From the NCBI RefSeq assembly GCF_003075375.1, contig NZ_QDFT01000007.1:1-64000 (forward strand): a DNA stretch of 64,000 bases, written 5' to 3'. The notes beneath the pieces are model-generated. The model made no database searches and was not told the origin of the DNA. It worked only from the letters and a program-made list of their open reading frames with translations. Shown here piece by piece: positions 56,092 to 64,000 of the stretch. The position numbers and the translations under genes were made by a program. Origin of the DNA: Microbacterium testaceum (lineage in GTDB: Bacteria; Actinomycetota; Actinomycetes; Actinomycetales; Microbacteriaceae). Every line of letters starts with the position of its first letter. Within the stretch, counting starts at the first letter, position 1.

Positions 56092-56759
56092 GCGCGCTGC
56101 TCCTGTGCCATCGGCGTCTCCTCGGTGAGTCTCACGATCAACGGGGGCTCGGTGGCCGCCCGCACCTCGTCGACGCTCACCCCGGGGGCGGTCTCGACGA
56201 GCACCAGTCCATCCTCCGTCACATCGATCACGGCGAGGTCGGTGATGATGCGATCGACGACGCCGCGGCCGGTCAACGGCAGCGAGCAGGCGTCGACGAT
56301 CTTGGGCGAGCCGTCCCGGGCGACGTGCTCCATGAGCACGATCACGCGGGCCGCGCCGTGCACGAGGTCCATCGCGCCGCCAGGGCCCTTGACCATCTTT
56401 CCGGGGATCATCCAGTTCGCCAGATCTCCGGATGCCGACACCTGCATCGCCCCGAGGATGGCGGCGTCGATCTTGCCGCCGCGGATCATGCCGAAGCTCA
56501 GCGCCGAGTCGAAGAACGCCGCCCCGTCGAGGGTCGTCACCGTCTCTTTGCCGGCGTTGATGAGGTCGGCATCCACGGCGTCCTCGGTGGGGTACGGACC
56601 GACGCCGAGGATGCCGTTCTCGGACTGCAGCACCACGGTGACACCGTCGGGGACGTGGTTGGGGACGAGGGTCGGCAGTCCGATGCCGAGGTTCACGTAC
56701 GCGCCGTCGGCGAGCTCGCGGGCGGCACGGGCGGCCATCTCGATGCGGGACAGGGCCAT
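56088..56759 (-). CDS. scoB: 3-oxoacid CoA-transferase subunit B
   Basis: Subunit B carries the catalytic glutamate that forms the CoA thioester; it is visible in [12 protein letters not shown]. The 223-residue protein also has [34 protein letters not shown] and [14 protein letters not shown], all typical. It shares one base with the subunit A stop (TGATG), so the two subunits are made in equal amounts. Succinyl-CoA:acetoacetate transfer is most likely; 3-oxoadipate transfer (PcaJ) cannot be excluded. Confidence 0.92.
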   Translation of the reverse strand: MALSRIEMAARAARELADGAYVNLGIGLPTLVPNHVPDGVTVVLQSENGILGVGPYPTEDAVDADLINAGKETVTTLDGAAFFDSALSFGMIRGGKIDAAILGAMQVSASGDLANWMIPGKMVKGPGGAMDLVHGAARVIVLMEHVARDGSPKIVDACSLPLTGRGVVDRIITDLAVIDVTEDGLVLVETAPGVSVDEVRAATEPPLIVRLTEETPMAQEQRA

Positions 56760-57532
56760 CAGCGGGTCTCCTCACGGACGGTGCGCTTCTCGATGCGCTT
56801 GGCGATGTCGGGTCCGACCTCGATGATGCGGTGCACGTACACCCCGGGCAGGTGGACGGCATCCGGGTCGATCTCTCCCGGCTCGACGAGGTGCTCGACC
56901 TGCACGATGCACGTGCGGCCGGCCATCGCGGCGAGCGGGTTGAAGGCGCGCGCGGCCTTGCGGAAGACGAGGTTGCCGTGGCGGTCGCCCTTCCAGGCGT
57001 GCACGAGCGCGTAGTCGGTGGTGATGGCCTCTTCGAGGACGAACTCGCGGGGCTCTCCATCGACCTCGAACGTGCGGACGTCTTTCGCGGGTGAGGCGAC
57101 GGCGACCCCGCCCGAGCCGTCGTACCGTCGCGGAAGGCCGCCCTCGGCCACCTGCGTGCCCACGCCCGTCTGGGTGTAGAACGCGGCGATGCCCGACCCC
57201 CCGGCGCGCAGCTTCTCGGCGAGCGTTCCCTGCGGGGTGAGCTCGAGCTCGAGCTCGCCCGAGAGGAACTGCCGCTCGAACTCCTTGTTCTCGCCGACGT
57301 ACGACGAGGTCATCTTGCGGATGCGACCGGCACCGAGAAGGACGCCCAGCCCCCAGTCGTCGACGCCGCAGTTGTTCGACACGACCGACAGGTCGCGGGT
57401 GCCCTGAGCGAGCAGCGCCTCGATCAGCGCGATGGGGTTGCCCGACAGGCCGAATCCGCCCACGGCGAGCGAGGACCCGTCGGCGATGTCGGCGACGGCC
57501 TCGGCGGCGGACGCGACGGTCTTGTCGATCAT
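56759..57532 (-). CDS. scoA: 3-oxoacid CoA-transferase subunit A
   Basis: Subunit A binds CoA and begins with the family motif [76 protein letters not shown] and TQTGVGT follow. The 257 residues match the ScoA/PcaI length. The ATG has only a weak ribosome site and overlaps the stop of a short upstream frame that has a strong one. An IclR regulator is encoded divergently. Confidence 0.92.
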   Translation of the reverse strand: MIDKTVASAAEAVADIADGSSLAVGGFGLSGNPIALIEALLAQGTRDLSVVSNNCGVDDWGLGVLLGAGRIRKMTSSYVGENKEFERQFLSGELELELTPQGTLAEKLRAGGSGIAAFYTQTGVGTQVAEGGLPRRYDGSGGVAVASPAKDVRTFEVDGEPREFVLEEAITTDYALVHAWKGDRHGNLVFRKAARAFNPLAAMAGRTCIVQVEHLVEPGEIDPDAVHLPGVYVHRIIEVGPDIAKRIEKRTVREETR

Positions 57533-57594
57533 GAGTGTCCCCCGCGGGTGGCGGCGCCGCGCGGCGCGGGCGGGAACAGGGTCGTGTCGACCAC
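57529..57594 (-). CDS. Possible 21-residue upstream frame coupled to scoA
   Basis: GTG 57592-57594 has AAGGAG five bases upstream (57600-57605), a better ribosome site than that of scoA. The frame has 21 codons, is Pro/Arg/Gly-rich, and its TGA overlaps the scoA ATG by four bases. The arrangement suits translational coupling, with the peptide itself unimportant, but it may be chance. Confidence 0.35.
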   Translation of the reverse strand: MVDTTLFPPAPRGAATRGGHS

Positions 57595-57686
57595 GCGGAC
57601 TCCTTCGTAACAGCGTGCGTCCACTCTCGGTCGGGGTATCGACGCGGGGCCACCGTGTTCTTGTCATGTGGATGCCGCAGCGCGTA

Positions 57687-57705
57687 GTGTCCACATGGTG
57701 GACAC
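57687..57705. promoter_or_regulatory. Palindromic operator over the iclR start, with promoter
   Basis: GTGTCCACATGGTGGACAC is a perfect inverted repeat with eight-base arms around ATG. It overlaps TAGTGT (57685-57690), the -10 box of a promoter whose -35 is TTGTCA (57661-57666, spacing 18), and the start codon. This suggests autorepression by the IclR protein and perhaps control of the divergent sco operon. Confidence 0.7.
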
Positions 57706-58504
57706 CCCCGCTTCTCCCGCCGCCTCGGCATCCCCTTCCGCCGTCCCCGGCGCTCAGGCCATCGCCCGCGCCGCGCACCTGCTGCGCCTGGTCACCTCGG
57801 CCGGCGACGGCGGCGCCGGCGTCGGGGACCTCGCGCGCGAGGCGGGACTGACCCGGCCGACGGCGCACCGCCTGCTGAGCGCCCTGCGCGTCGAGGGTCT
57901 CGTCGACCGCGACGACGCGAGCGGACACTGGCTGCCGGGGCCGGAACTCTTCCTGATGGGGAGTGTGGCGGCATCCCGGTTCGACATCACCGCGATCGCA
58001 CGCGACATCGTCCGCTCCCTCGCGGTGCGGACGGAGGAGAGCGCGTTCCTGTCGGTACGGCGCGGCGACGAGACCGTCTGCCTCGTCCGCGAGGACGGGA
58101 GCTTCCCGATCCGGTCGTTCGTGCTGTCGGAGGGGGTGCGCTTTCCCCTCGGGGTGGCGTCGGCGGGGCTCGCGATCCTGGCGTTCCTGCCGCCCGAGGA
58201 CGTGGACGCGTATCTCGAGCGGCATCCGGAACTGTCCGAGAAGTGGGGGGCCTCGCACGCGCCCGCGCGTCTGCGGTCGCGGATCGCCGACACGAAGGCG
58301 CGCGGGTACGCGGTCAATCCGGGCCTGATCGTCGAGGGCAGCTGGGGCGTGGGGGCGGCGGTGTTCACGCGCACGGGCGATCCGCAATGGGCCCTGAGCC
58401 TGACGGGCGTGGAGTTCCGCTTCGGCGGCGAGCGCCTCGCCGAGCTTGGGCGGATCCTGCTGGCGCACGCTCACCAGCTGTCCACGCGGATCGCGGCGCG
58501 GTAG
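57695..58504 (+). CDS. IclR-family transcriptional regulator
   Basis: The 269-residue protein has the IclR winged helix-turn-helix (AIARAAHLLRLVTSAGDGGAGVGDLAREAGLTRPTAHRLLSALRVEGLVDR) and a GAF-like effector domain with VRFPLGVASAGLAILAFLP, ARGYAVNPGLIVEGSWGVGAAVF and WALSLTG. ATG 57695 lies in the centre of the palindrome; GTG 57698 fits the leaderless spacing slightly better. It probably regulates the divergent acetoacetate genes. Confidence 0.91.
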   Translation: MVDTPASPAASASPSAVPGAQAIARAAHLLRLVTSAGDGGAGVGDLAREAGLTRPTAHRLLSALRVEGLVDRDDASGHWLPGPELFLMGSVAASRFDITAIARDIVRSLAVRTEESAFLSVRRGDETVCLVREDGSFPIRSFVLSEGVRFPLGVASAGLAILAFLPPEDVDAYLERHPELSEKWGASHAPARLRSRIADTKARGYAVNPGLIVEGSWGVGAAVFTRTGDPQWALSLTGVEFRFGGERLAELGRILLAHAHQLSTRIAAR

Positions 58505-58526
58505 CAGCGGCATCCCGCCCCGTTTC

Positions 58527-58555
58527 ATACCCTAGGTATATAACGGGGGTATACT
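58527..58555 (+). promoter_or_regulatory. MarR-gene promoter with operator-like dyads
   Basis: ATACC-CTA-GGTAT (58527-58539) is a perfect inverted repeat, and GGTATA recurs at 58535-58540 and 58548-58553. The -10 box TATACT (58550-58555) lies seven bases before the ATG at 58563. The stretch is strikingly AT-rich for this genome, and autorepression by the MarR protein is likely. Confidence 0.6.
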
Positions 58556-58562
58556 TATGTGC

Positions 58563-59036
58563 ATGACCCGCGACGACGACCTGCAGCGACTCCTGCTCGC
58601 GGTGCACGCCCTCACGCGCATCGCGGCCCTCGACACCCAGAGCGAGGCTCCCGCCGCCCAGTGGCGCACCCTGACGCTCCTGCGCGATCACGGTCCGCAG
58701 CGCCTGGGCGACCTGGCCACGCTGAGTCGTGTGACGCAGCCGGGCATGACCCGGCTGGTGCATCAGATGGATGCCGCCGGCCTCGTCGCCCGCACCGTCC
58801 ATCCCGGCGATTCCCGGGTCAGCGTCGTCACCGCGACCGACCAGGGCCTCGCGGCCCTGGAGCGGTGGTACGAGCAGTTCCGCGCCGCCCTGTCGCCCCA
58901 CGTCGCCGATCTGACGGACGACGAATGGGAGGCGGTCGGAGTCGCCGCGTCGGCGCTGTCGACGCGCGTGGGACTCGTGCCCGTCGGGTCGCATGACAAC
59001 TCTTCACGAACCGAGCAGAAGGAGGCCGTCCGGTGA
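58563..59036 (+). CDS. MarR-family transcriptional regulator
   Basis: The 157-residue protein has the MarR winged helix: QWRTLTLLRDHGPQRLGDLATLSRVTQPGMTRLVHQMDAAGLVARTVHPGDSRVSVVTATDQG, in which DSR-VSVV is the wing. Flanking helices form the dimer interface. ATG 58563 fits a leaderless start; an upstream ATG at 58557 would add two residues. The stop overlaps the GTG of the MFS gene, so the regulator and the pump it probably controls are cotranscribed. Confidence 0.92.
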   Translation: MTRDDDLQRLLLAVHALTRIAALDTQSEAPAAQWRTLTLLRDHGPQRLGDLATLSRVTQPGMTRLVHQMDAAGLVARTVHPGDSRVSVVTATDQGLAALERWYEQFRAALSPHVADLTDDEWEAVGVAASALSTRVGLVPVGSHDNSSRTEQKEAVR

Positions 59037-60265
59037 GCACCGGTACCGCAGCAGCACCCAGTGTCTGGAAACAGCCCGCCCAAGTGTGGGCCGTCGCGTT
59101 CGCGTGCGTCGTGGCGTTCATGGGAATCGGTCTGGTCGACCCGATCCTGCCCGCGATCGCCGAGTCGCTGAAGGCGTCGCCGGTCGAGACCGAGCTGCTG
59201 TTCACCAGCTACCTCGTGGTGACGGGACTGGCGATGCTGGTCACGAGCTGGATCTCGAGCCGCATCGGCGCCAAGGCCACCCTGCTGGTGGGCCTGGGAC
59301 TCATCGTGGTCTTCTCGTTCCTCTGCGCGATCAGCGAGAGCGTGGATGCCGTGATCGGCTTCCGTGCCGGCTGGGGCCTGGGCAACGCCCTGTTCATCTC
59401 GACCGCGCTCGCCACGATCGTCGGCGCCGCCTCGGGCGGCAGCTCGGCCGCGATCATCCTGTACGAGGCCGCCCTGGGCCTGGGCATCGCCGTGGGCCCG
59501 CTGCTCGGCGGCGTTCTGGGCGAGGTCAGCTGGCGCGGTCCGTTCTTCGGCGTCGTCGTGCTGATGGCGATCGCGTTCGTCGCGGTGATGGTGCTGCTGC
59601 GCGGTCCCGCCCCGGCGCGTACCCCGCTGCCCTTCAGCGCCCCCTTCCGTGCGCTGGGGCGTCCGGCGCTGGCGATCCTGGCCGCGACCGCGCTGTTCTA
59701 CAACATCGGCTTCTTCACGCTGCTGGCGTTCTCGCCGTTCCCCCTGGGCTTCGGCGCGATGGGGATCGGTCTCACCTTCTTCGGCTGGGGCGTGGGACTC
59801 GCGATCACGAGCGTGTGGGTCGCCCCGCTGCTGCTGCGCCGCATGCGCCTGACCTCGGTGCTGCTGATCGCGCTGCCGCTGCTCGCGGTCGATCTGCTGG
59901 TCGCGGCGTTCATCGTGTCGTCGGCTGCGGCTCTCGTCGTCTGCATCATCGTCGGCGGTCTCGTGCTCGGCGTGGTGAACACCGCGCTGACCGAGGCCGT
60001 GATGGAGGCCACCGACCTGCCGCGTTCGGTCGCGTCGTCGGCGTACTCCGCGGTGCGCTTCCTCGGAGGAGCCGTCGCTCCCCCGCTCGCCGCGCTCCTC
60101 TGGCACGCGTTCAACGCGGGAGTGCCTTACGTGATGGCCGCCGTGTCGGTCGCTCTGTCGGCGCTGTGCATCCTGTTCGGTCGGCGACTGCTCGCCCACG
60201 TCGACGGGGCGCACCCGGATGCCGCGGACGAGGGCGCCGCCGTCCTGGTGGGCGACGCCGCGTAA
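59033..60265 (+). CDS. MFS transporter, DHA1 (12-helix) type
   Basis: The 410-residue protein has twelve membrane helices, with GIGLVDPILPAIAESL in helix 1, SWISSRIGAKATLLVGL after helix 2, and GPLLGGVLGEVSWRGPFFGVVVLM as the exporter motif C. It lies in one transcription unit with the MarR regulator, overlapping it by four bases, which is typical of a drug-inducible efflux pump. The substrate is unknown. Confidence 0.92.
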   Translation: MSTGTAAAPSVWKQPAQVWAVAFACVVAFMGIGLVDPILPAIAESLKASPVETELLFTSYLVVTGLAMLVTSWISSRIGAKATLLVGLGLIVVFSFLCAISESVDAVIGFRAGWGLGNALFISTALATIVGAASGGSSAAIILYEAALGLGIAVGPLLGGVLGEVSWRGPFFGVVVLMAIAFVAVMVLLRGPAPARTPLPFSAPFRALGRPALAILAATALFYNIGFFTLLAFSPFPLGFGAMGIGLTFFGWGVGLAITSVWVAPLLLRRMRLTSVLLIALPLLAVDLLVAAFIVSSAAALVVCIIVGGLVLGVVNTALTEAVMEATDLPRSVASSAYSAVRFLGGAVAPPLAALLWHAFNAGVPYVMAAVSVALSALCILFGRRLLAHVDGAHPDAADEGAAVLVGDAA

Positions 60266-60279
60266 GACTCCCGGAGCGG

Positions 60280-61275
60280 CTACCCCGCCGCGTGCACCAC
60301 GGCTCTCGCGCCGGGTGCCGACATGACGATCGAGTAATGGTCGACGTGCGGCACCCGGCGCGTCGTCGTCAACGCGGGGTGAGCGGTGCGGAGGGCCGCG
60401 AGGTCGGGATACAGCGGCGGTGTCTCACCGCGCAGCCCCCGCTCGGCGACGAGCAGGGCGGTGGGCCGCGGCATCCGCTCTCTGGCCCGCGCGATCGCCG
60501 CTCCGGTGTTCTGGTCGATCGAATCGGCCTCGACGGTCGCGAAGGTCGTCGCCGGGCGCAGCTGTCCGGGCGTTCCCCGCAGGTCGTAGGCGAAGTAAGC
60601 GTCCAGCAGAGGGTCCTCTCTGCCCGTGAACGCCGGGTGCGCCCGCCAGAAGTCCCGGTAGGCGCGGGCGGTGGCGAACCGCATGTCGAGGCGGGCGGCG
60701 GTGGGCCCGAGCACGTGACGCACCGCGTCGCGGGGGTGCATCCCCGCGGGGAGGTCGAGCGGAAGACCCCCGTCGACGAGGACCACGCGATCGATCCGGT
60801 TCGGATGCCGATCGGCGAGCACGAGCGAGACGAACGCGCCCATCGAGTGCCCCACGACGACGGCCCGGTCGATGGCCTTCGCGTCGAGAACGGCGACGAG
60901 GTCATCGGCGTGGCGCGCGAGGGGGGATGCGCCCCCCGCCGTCGGAAGCGGCATGGCGGTGCTGCGTCCGCGTCCGCGCAGATCGGGCGCGATCAGCCGC
61001 GCCGTCGTCTCGCGCGCGAGCCACGCCCACGCGAGGTGCGACGCCGTGACCCCGTGCACGAGCAGCCACGGGATGCCGTCGGCATCCGGATGCCACTCCC
61101 CCACCCGCAGGGTCCCGCCCGGGACGGGGACGTCGGTGCGGGCGGGTGGGGGCTCTCGGTTTGCGGGACCGATCGCGCCGGACGTGCTTGGCTCTTCGAT
61201 GCCGCCGCCCGCGTCGTGGTCTTCGGCGCCGTCGGCTCCCTCGTTGTTCGGGGCGTCATCACCTCGCTCGTGCAT
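60280..61275 (-). CDS. Alpha/beta hydrolase
   Basis: The 331-residue protein has the alpha/beta-hydrolase oxyanion region LLVHGVTASHLAW, LIAPDLRGRGRS, and the nucleophile elbow GHSMG with Ser144; the C-terminal VPHVDHYSIVMS supplies the catalytic His. The first 45 residues are acidic and disordered, which is unusual, so the real start may lie further in. The substrate is unknown. It converges with the MFS gene (14-base gap) and is divergent from the HNH endonuclease gene. Confidence 0.87.
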   Translation of the reverse strand: MHERGDDAPNNEGADGAEDHDAGGGIEEPSTSGAIGPANREPPPARTDVPVPGGTLRVGEWHPDADGIPWLLVHGVTASHLAWAWLARETTARLIAPDLRGRGRSTAMPLPTAGGASPLARHADDLVAVLDAKAIDRAVVVGHSMGAFVSLVLADRHPNRIDRVVLVDGGLPLDLPAGMHPRDAVRHVLGPTAARLDMRFATARAYRDFWRAHPAFTGREDPLLDAYFAYDLRGTPGQLRPATTFATVEADSIDQNTGAAIARARERMPRPTALLVAERGLRGETPPLYPDLAALRTAHPALTTTRRVPHVDHYSIVMSAPGARAVVHAAG

Positions 61276-61439
61276 GGGGGAATGCTGGCACGATCACGCG
61301 CGCCACGCACCGGTCCTTCGGAGCCTGGCGGTACGGTCTCGACGACGGCGCCCGCTCCCGCGAGAGATCATCGAAGCCCCCGTTTTCTGCCTGATCGGGA
61401 TTTCTCTTCGATGTCGGAGGTCCTCGATACCGTCTCCGC

Positions 61440-63260
61440 ATGACGGACTCCCGCGCGACTCTCGACCGGCCGCTGCCGGCTCGTCAGTCGCGCGCGTTCC
61501 CCTCAGACGCGGGGTTCGATCGCTACCCGGATGCCGTGTTCCCCCACGACCGCCGGTTCGATCTGCCGCCCCTCAGCGAGGACGAGCTGCTGCTCGACGC
61601 CGACACCGCATGGGCGCGACAGGGCGTGGACGAGTGGGCGCCGTGGCCTGAGCTCGACGAGGAATGGCCGGTGAGCCACGACCTGGGTGGGATGTTCGCT
61701 GCCGGGTCCGAGCGTGGCGGGTCCGGACGTGACCAGTCTGGGCGTGCCGGGACCGAGCCTGCCGGGGCCGAGCGTGCCGCACCGGGCCTCGTCGCACCCG
61801 AAGCCCATCCAAGCGACAGCGCACAACCCGAAGCCCTCGCAGCCAACTCCCCCGATGCGCATCTGGCGGCACTCGAGGCCGTCGCCGTCCAGCGTCGCCG
61901 CGCGACCGCCGAGGAGTACCGACTGATCGCGCTCATCCTCGACGGCGCGGTCACCCACCCCGAGCCGTGGGTGGGCCCCGACCCGACGCTCGACCTCGCG
62001 TGGGACGACGCGCGGGGGCGTTCGGTCGCGGCGGTGAGGCGTGATCGCCTCGACATGGCCGAGCGCGCCGCGGTGGCCGAGGTCGCGGTGCGTCTTCGTC
62101 TGTCCGAGCAGACGGTGCGGGTCCGCGCGAGCCAGGCCCGTACGCTGCAGGAGCGCACTCCCGTGTCGTGGCAGACGTTCGTCGACGGGCGCACGTCCGA
62201 GCGGCACGCGGTCGAGACCGCTCGCCTCGCCTCGTCGCTCCCCCACGACGACCCCGACTCGTGGACGGCGTTCGACGCCGGTGCCGCCGATCGCGCGCAT
62301 CGCCTGACACCCGCCCGTTTCGCGGTGGCGGCACGCGCCCTGCGGGAACGGGTGCACGCGGAATCGATCGAGGAGCGCCATCGCCGTGCGGCGCGCGACC
62401 GCGGGGTATGGATGACGGCCGAGCTCGACGGAATGGCCACGCTGAGCGCCCTCATGCCCGCCGATCGCGCGTACGCGGCCATGTCGACCCTGGATCGGGC
62501 CGCTCGTCACCTCGCCACGGCGCCCGGCGAGGATCGCACGCTCGCGCAGCTCCGCGCAGACGTCATGGCCGGCCTTCTCGTCACCCCCGCCGGGGCCCCC
62601 GCATCTCGCCCACCCACGACGCCCGACTCGCCCACTGCATCCGACCCGCCCACTGCATCCGACCCGCCCACTGCGTCCGACCAACCCACTGCGCCCCACC
62701 CGCTCACTGCGTCCGGCCCGCCCGTCGCGCCCGGCTCACCCGTCAGTTCACAGCCAGCCGCGACGCCGACGTCCCGCGCCCGCCCCGGCCCCGCCTCCAT
62801 CGTCGTCACCGTCCCCGCCCTGACGCTCCTTGGCGCCGGCGACGAGCCCGCCCTGCTCGACGGCTACGGCCCCATCGACCTCGACACCACTCGACGGCTG
62901 GCCGGCGAGTCCGCCACCTGGACCCGGCTGCTGACGCACCCGCTCACCGGCGCCCCGCTCGCCCTCGACCGCACGTCCTACCGCGTCACGGCCGCTCTGC
63001 GTCGATGGCTGGGGGTCACCTCTGCGACGTGCATCTTCCCGGGCTGCGGCCGCGCGGCCCGAGCGTGCGACATCGATCACCTGACCGCGTGGTCCGACGG
63101 GGGCACGACCGATGCCGACAATCTGGAACCCGAGTGCCGCCCTCACCACCGCCTGCGTCACGAAACGAAGTGGACCCCGGTTCGCGATCCCGACAGCGGC
63201 GATGTGCGCTGGCGATCCCCCCTCGGTCACGAGACAGGGGTCGATCCGCCGCCGTTCTGA
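61440..63260 (+). CDS. HNH endonuclease with DUF222 (13E12-repeat family)
   Basis: The 606-residue protein has a DUF222 domain (about 130-420) and a C-terminal HNH nuclease (about 520-585), with CIFPGCGRAARACDIDHLTAW, DADNLEPECRPHHRLRH and the zinc-type cysteines. A Pro/Thr/Ser/Asp-rich linker of about 60 residues near 390-450 is encoded by 18-bp repeats, and a second low-complexity stretch lies near 85-130. The family is abundant in actinobacteria and often counted as a mobile or domesticated selfish gene; the DNA target is unknown. TACCGT (61428-61433) is six bases before the ATG. Confidence 0.92.
   Translation: MTDSRATLDRPLPARQSRAFPSDAGFDRYPDAVFPHDRRFDLPPLSEDELLLDADTAWARQGVDEWAPWPELDEEWPVSHDLGGMFAAGSERGGSGRDQSGRAGTEPAGAERAAPGLVAPEAHPSDSAQPEALAANSPDAHLAALEAVAVQRRRATAEEYRLIALILDGAVTHPEPWVGPDPTLDLAWDDARGRSVAAVRRDRLDMAERAAVAEVAVRLRLSEQTVRVRASQARTLQERTPVSWQTFVDGRTSERHAVETARLASSLPHDDPDSWTAFDAGAADRAHRLTPARFAVAARALRERVHAESIEERHRRAARDRGVWMTAELDGMATLSALMPADRAYAAMSTLDRAARHLATAPGEDRTLAQLRADVMAGLLVTPAGAPASRPPTTPDSPTASDPPTASDPPTASDQPTAPHPLTASGPPVAPGSPVSSQPAATPTSRARPGPASIVVTVPALTLLGAGDEPALLDGYGPIDLDTTRRLAGESATWTRLLTHPLTGAPLALDRTSYRVTAALRRWLGVTSATCIFPGCGRAARACDIDHLTAWSDGGTTDADNLEPECRPHHRLRHETKWTPVRDPDSGDVRWRSPLGHETGVDPPPF
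62631..62720 (+). repeat. 18-bp coding tandem repeat in the HNH endonuclease linker
   Basis: Five units of 18 bp (cccactgcatccgacccg and close variants) start at 62631, 62649, 62667, 62685 and 62703 and encode a (P-T-A-S-D-P)-type linker. The first two are identical. Length variation between strains is likely. Confidence 0.85.
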
Positions 63261-63323
63261 TCGTTCAGCCGGACTCCCCGGCAGTATTCACCGCCGCCTC
63301 GGGCCCTCGACGACAGCAGCCTG

Positions 63324-63857
63324 TCACTCCCCGTTCCCGCCGACGTCCGCCACCCGCTCGATCAGCACCTCCCACAGCTGCTCGAACCGCGCGTTCCACG
63401 GCGTCGCGAAGACACCGGCATGCCACCGGCGTTCCACCTCGTCGAGGGTCACCCATTCGGCATCCTGGACCTCCTCGGGGTCCGGCGTCGGGGTCGGCTC
63501 CCCGTCGATGGGTGCCACCCACAGGTCGAACAGCGCGCGCTCCTCGATCACCCGTCCCACCAGCACGAGATCATCGGGCGCGACGCGCAGACCCGTCTCT
63601 TCGGCGAGTTCGCGAAGGGCGCCCGCGCGGCTCGACTCCCCGCGCAACGCACTGCCCGCCGGGAACTCCCACGCGAGCGGATAGTCCTTCGACGCCGCGC
63701 GCAGGCTCATGAGCACACGTCCGCTCGTCCCCACCAGACAGACGGATGCCACGATGTGGAACGAGCCCGCCGGGACCGGCCCGTCCCCCCGCCGGTGCAG
63801 AGCGCCGGTCGGTGTCCCCTGGACGTCCGTGACATCCCACATCTCATCGTCGGCCAT
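63324..63857 (-). CDS. NUDIX hydrolase
   Basis: The 177-residue protein has the Nudix box in the span PAGSALRGESSRAGALRELAEETGLRV (GX5EX7REUXEEXGU with one shift), which binds magnesium for hydrolysis of nucleoside-diphosphate-linked substrates. DGPVPAGSFHIVASVCLV and DAEWVTLDEVERRW are also typical, and the form resembles NUDIX proteins close to isopentenyl-diphosphate isomerase or ADP-ribose pyrophosphatase. GGGAGG precedes the ATG. The remaining 143 bases of the window upstream hold no gene I can support. Confidence 0.88.
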   Translation of the reverse strand: MADDEMWDVTDVQGTPTGALHRRGDGPVPAGSFHIVASVCLVGTSGRVLMSLRAASKDYPLAWEFPAGSALRGESSRAGALRELAEETGLRVAPDDLVLVGRVIEERALFDLWVAPIDGEPTPTPDPEEVQDAEWVTLDEVERRWHAGVFATPWNARFEQLWEVLIERVADVGGNGE

Positions 63858-64000
63858 GGCGCCTCCCCCTCTCGAGCGCGCACCCGCACGCCCGAGGCTC
63901 ATCATGCCGGGCAGCGCCGCAGATGCCAGGGAGCTTGCGCGGGGGCGCCGTCGCATCGTGACGGGTCACCGCGACCCGCAACGACGTACGCCGCGACCCT

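Noticed and set aside
54898..57532. Beta-ketoadipate pathway genes pcaIJF
   Set aside because: The gene set is compatible, but the thiolase N-terminus is AtoB-like and no other pca genes are nearby, so acetoacetate metabolism is the better call.
57668..57694. GTG at 57668 as the iclR start
   Set aside because: It lies upstream of the predicted transcription start (TAGTGT ends at 57690), so it would not be in the mRNA.

Overview
The window is about 70 percent GC, densely coded, and carries a high-GC Gram-positive gene order (coaD-yceD-rpmF-rnc-mutM-smc; recG-rsmD-thiL; ddl-gpsA-plsC-murA-leuD-leuC; ilvD-ilvB-ilvN-ilvC; gltX beside a tRNA-Gln). Together with a DtxR/IdeR-type iron box, a DUF222/HNH endonuclease and many leaderless promoters, this points to an actinobacterium of the Microbacteriaceae, most likely Microbacterium or a close relative. 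The genus is inferred, not proven. I see no rRNA, prophage, transposase or CRISPR array: this is core chromosome with small accessory insertions.

Layout. 1-6.8 kb: the 5' part of smc, then a plus-strand insertion (37-residue leader ORF, 95-residue protein, tandem-GNAT acetyltransferase) that splits smc from mutM-rnc-rpmF-yceD-coaD. 6.8-18.3 kb: recG, rsmD, thiL, a DUF3515 lipoprotein, an array of four 86-bp palindromic elements, then ddl, gpsA, plsC, murA and leuDC preceded by a probable leucine leader peptide. 18.5-24.2 kb: O-acetylhomoserine sulfhydrylase-like enzyme with a flavin monooxygenase, TerC, an ECF sigma factor with a DUF4349 membrane partner, and tRNA-Glu. 24.4-29.3 kb: metal-dependent hydrolase and the fructose PTS operon fruR-fruK-fruA-ptsH. 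29.4-31.5 kb: iron-siderophore binding protein and permease behind an iron box, with no ATPase gene. 32-43.8 kb: small proteins, tRNA-Gln, gltX, LysR/class-V aminotransferase pair, a second palindrome array, MFS, FAH hydrolase, ilvE, leuB, MFS/TetR pair. 43.9-52 kb: serA and ilvC-ilvN-ilvB-ilvD. 52-58.5 kb: trehalose synthesis (otsBA), acetoacetate-CoA transferase plus thiolase with an IclR regulator. 58.5-64 kb: MarR/MFS pair, alpha/beta hydrolase, HNH endonuclease, NUDIX hydrolase.

The metabolic theme is branched-chain amino acid synthesis: ilvBN, ilvC, ilvD, ilvE, leuB and leuCD are all here in several transcription units (leuA and ilvA are not).

The most unusual signals are not genes. 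(1) The heptamer GGATGCC and its complement occur roughly 110 times by eye against about 15 expected, equally in both orientations, forcing otherwise rare GAT and GCA codons and forming inverted pairs inside terminators, the pattern expected of a genome-wide signal such as an uptake sequence. (2) Tandem arrays of palindromic elements with GTGCACAACGGCGGG arms occur at two loci 25 kb apart with the same 86-bp span. (3) A leaderless leader peptide with three leucine codons overlaps a hairpin with two alternative partners ahead of leuC. (4) About 230 bp inside ilvD have foreign codon usage. (5) Around fifteen genes have a TANNNT box 6 to 8 bases before the start codon.
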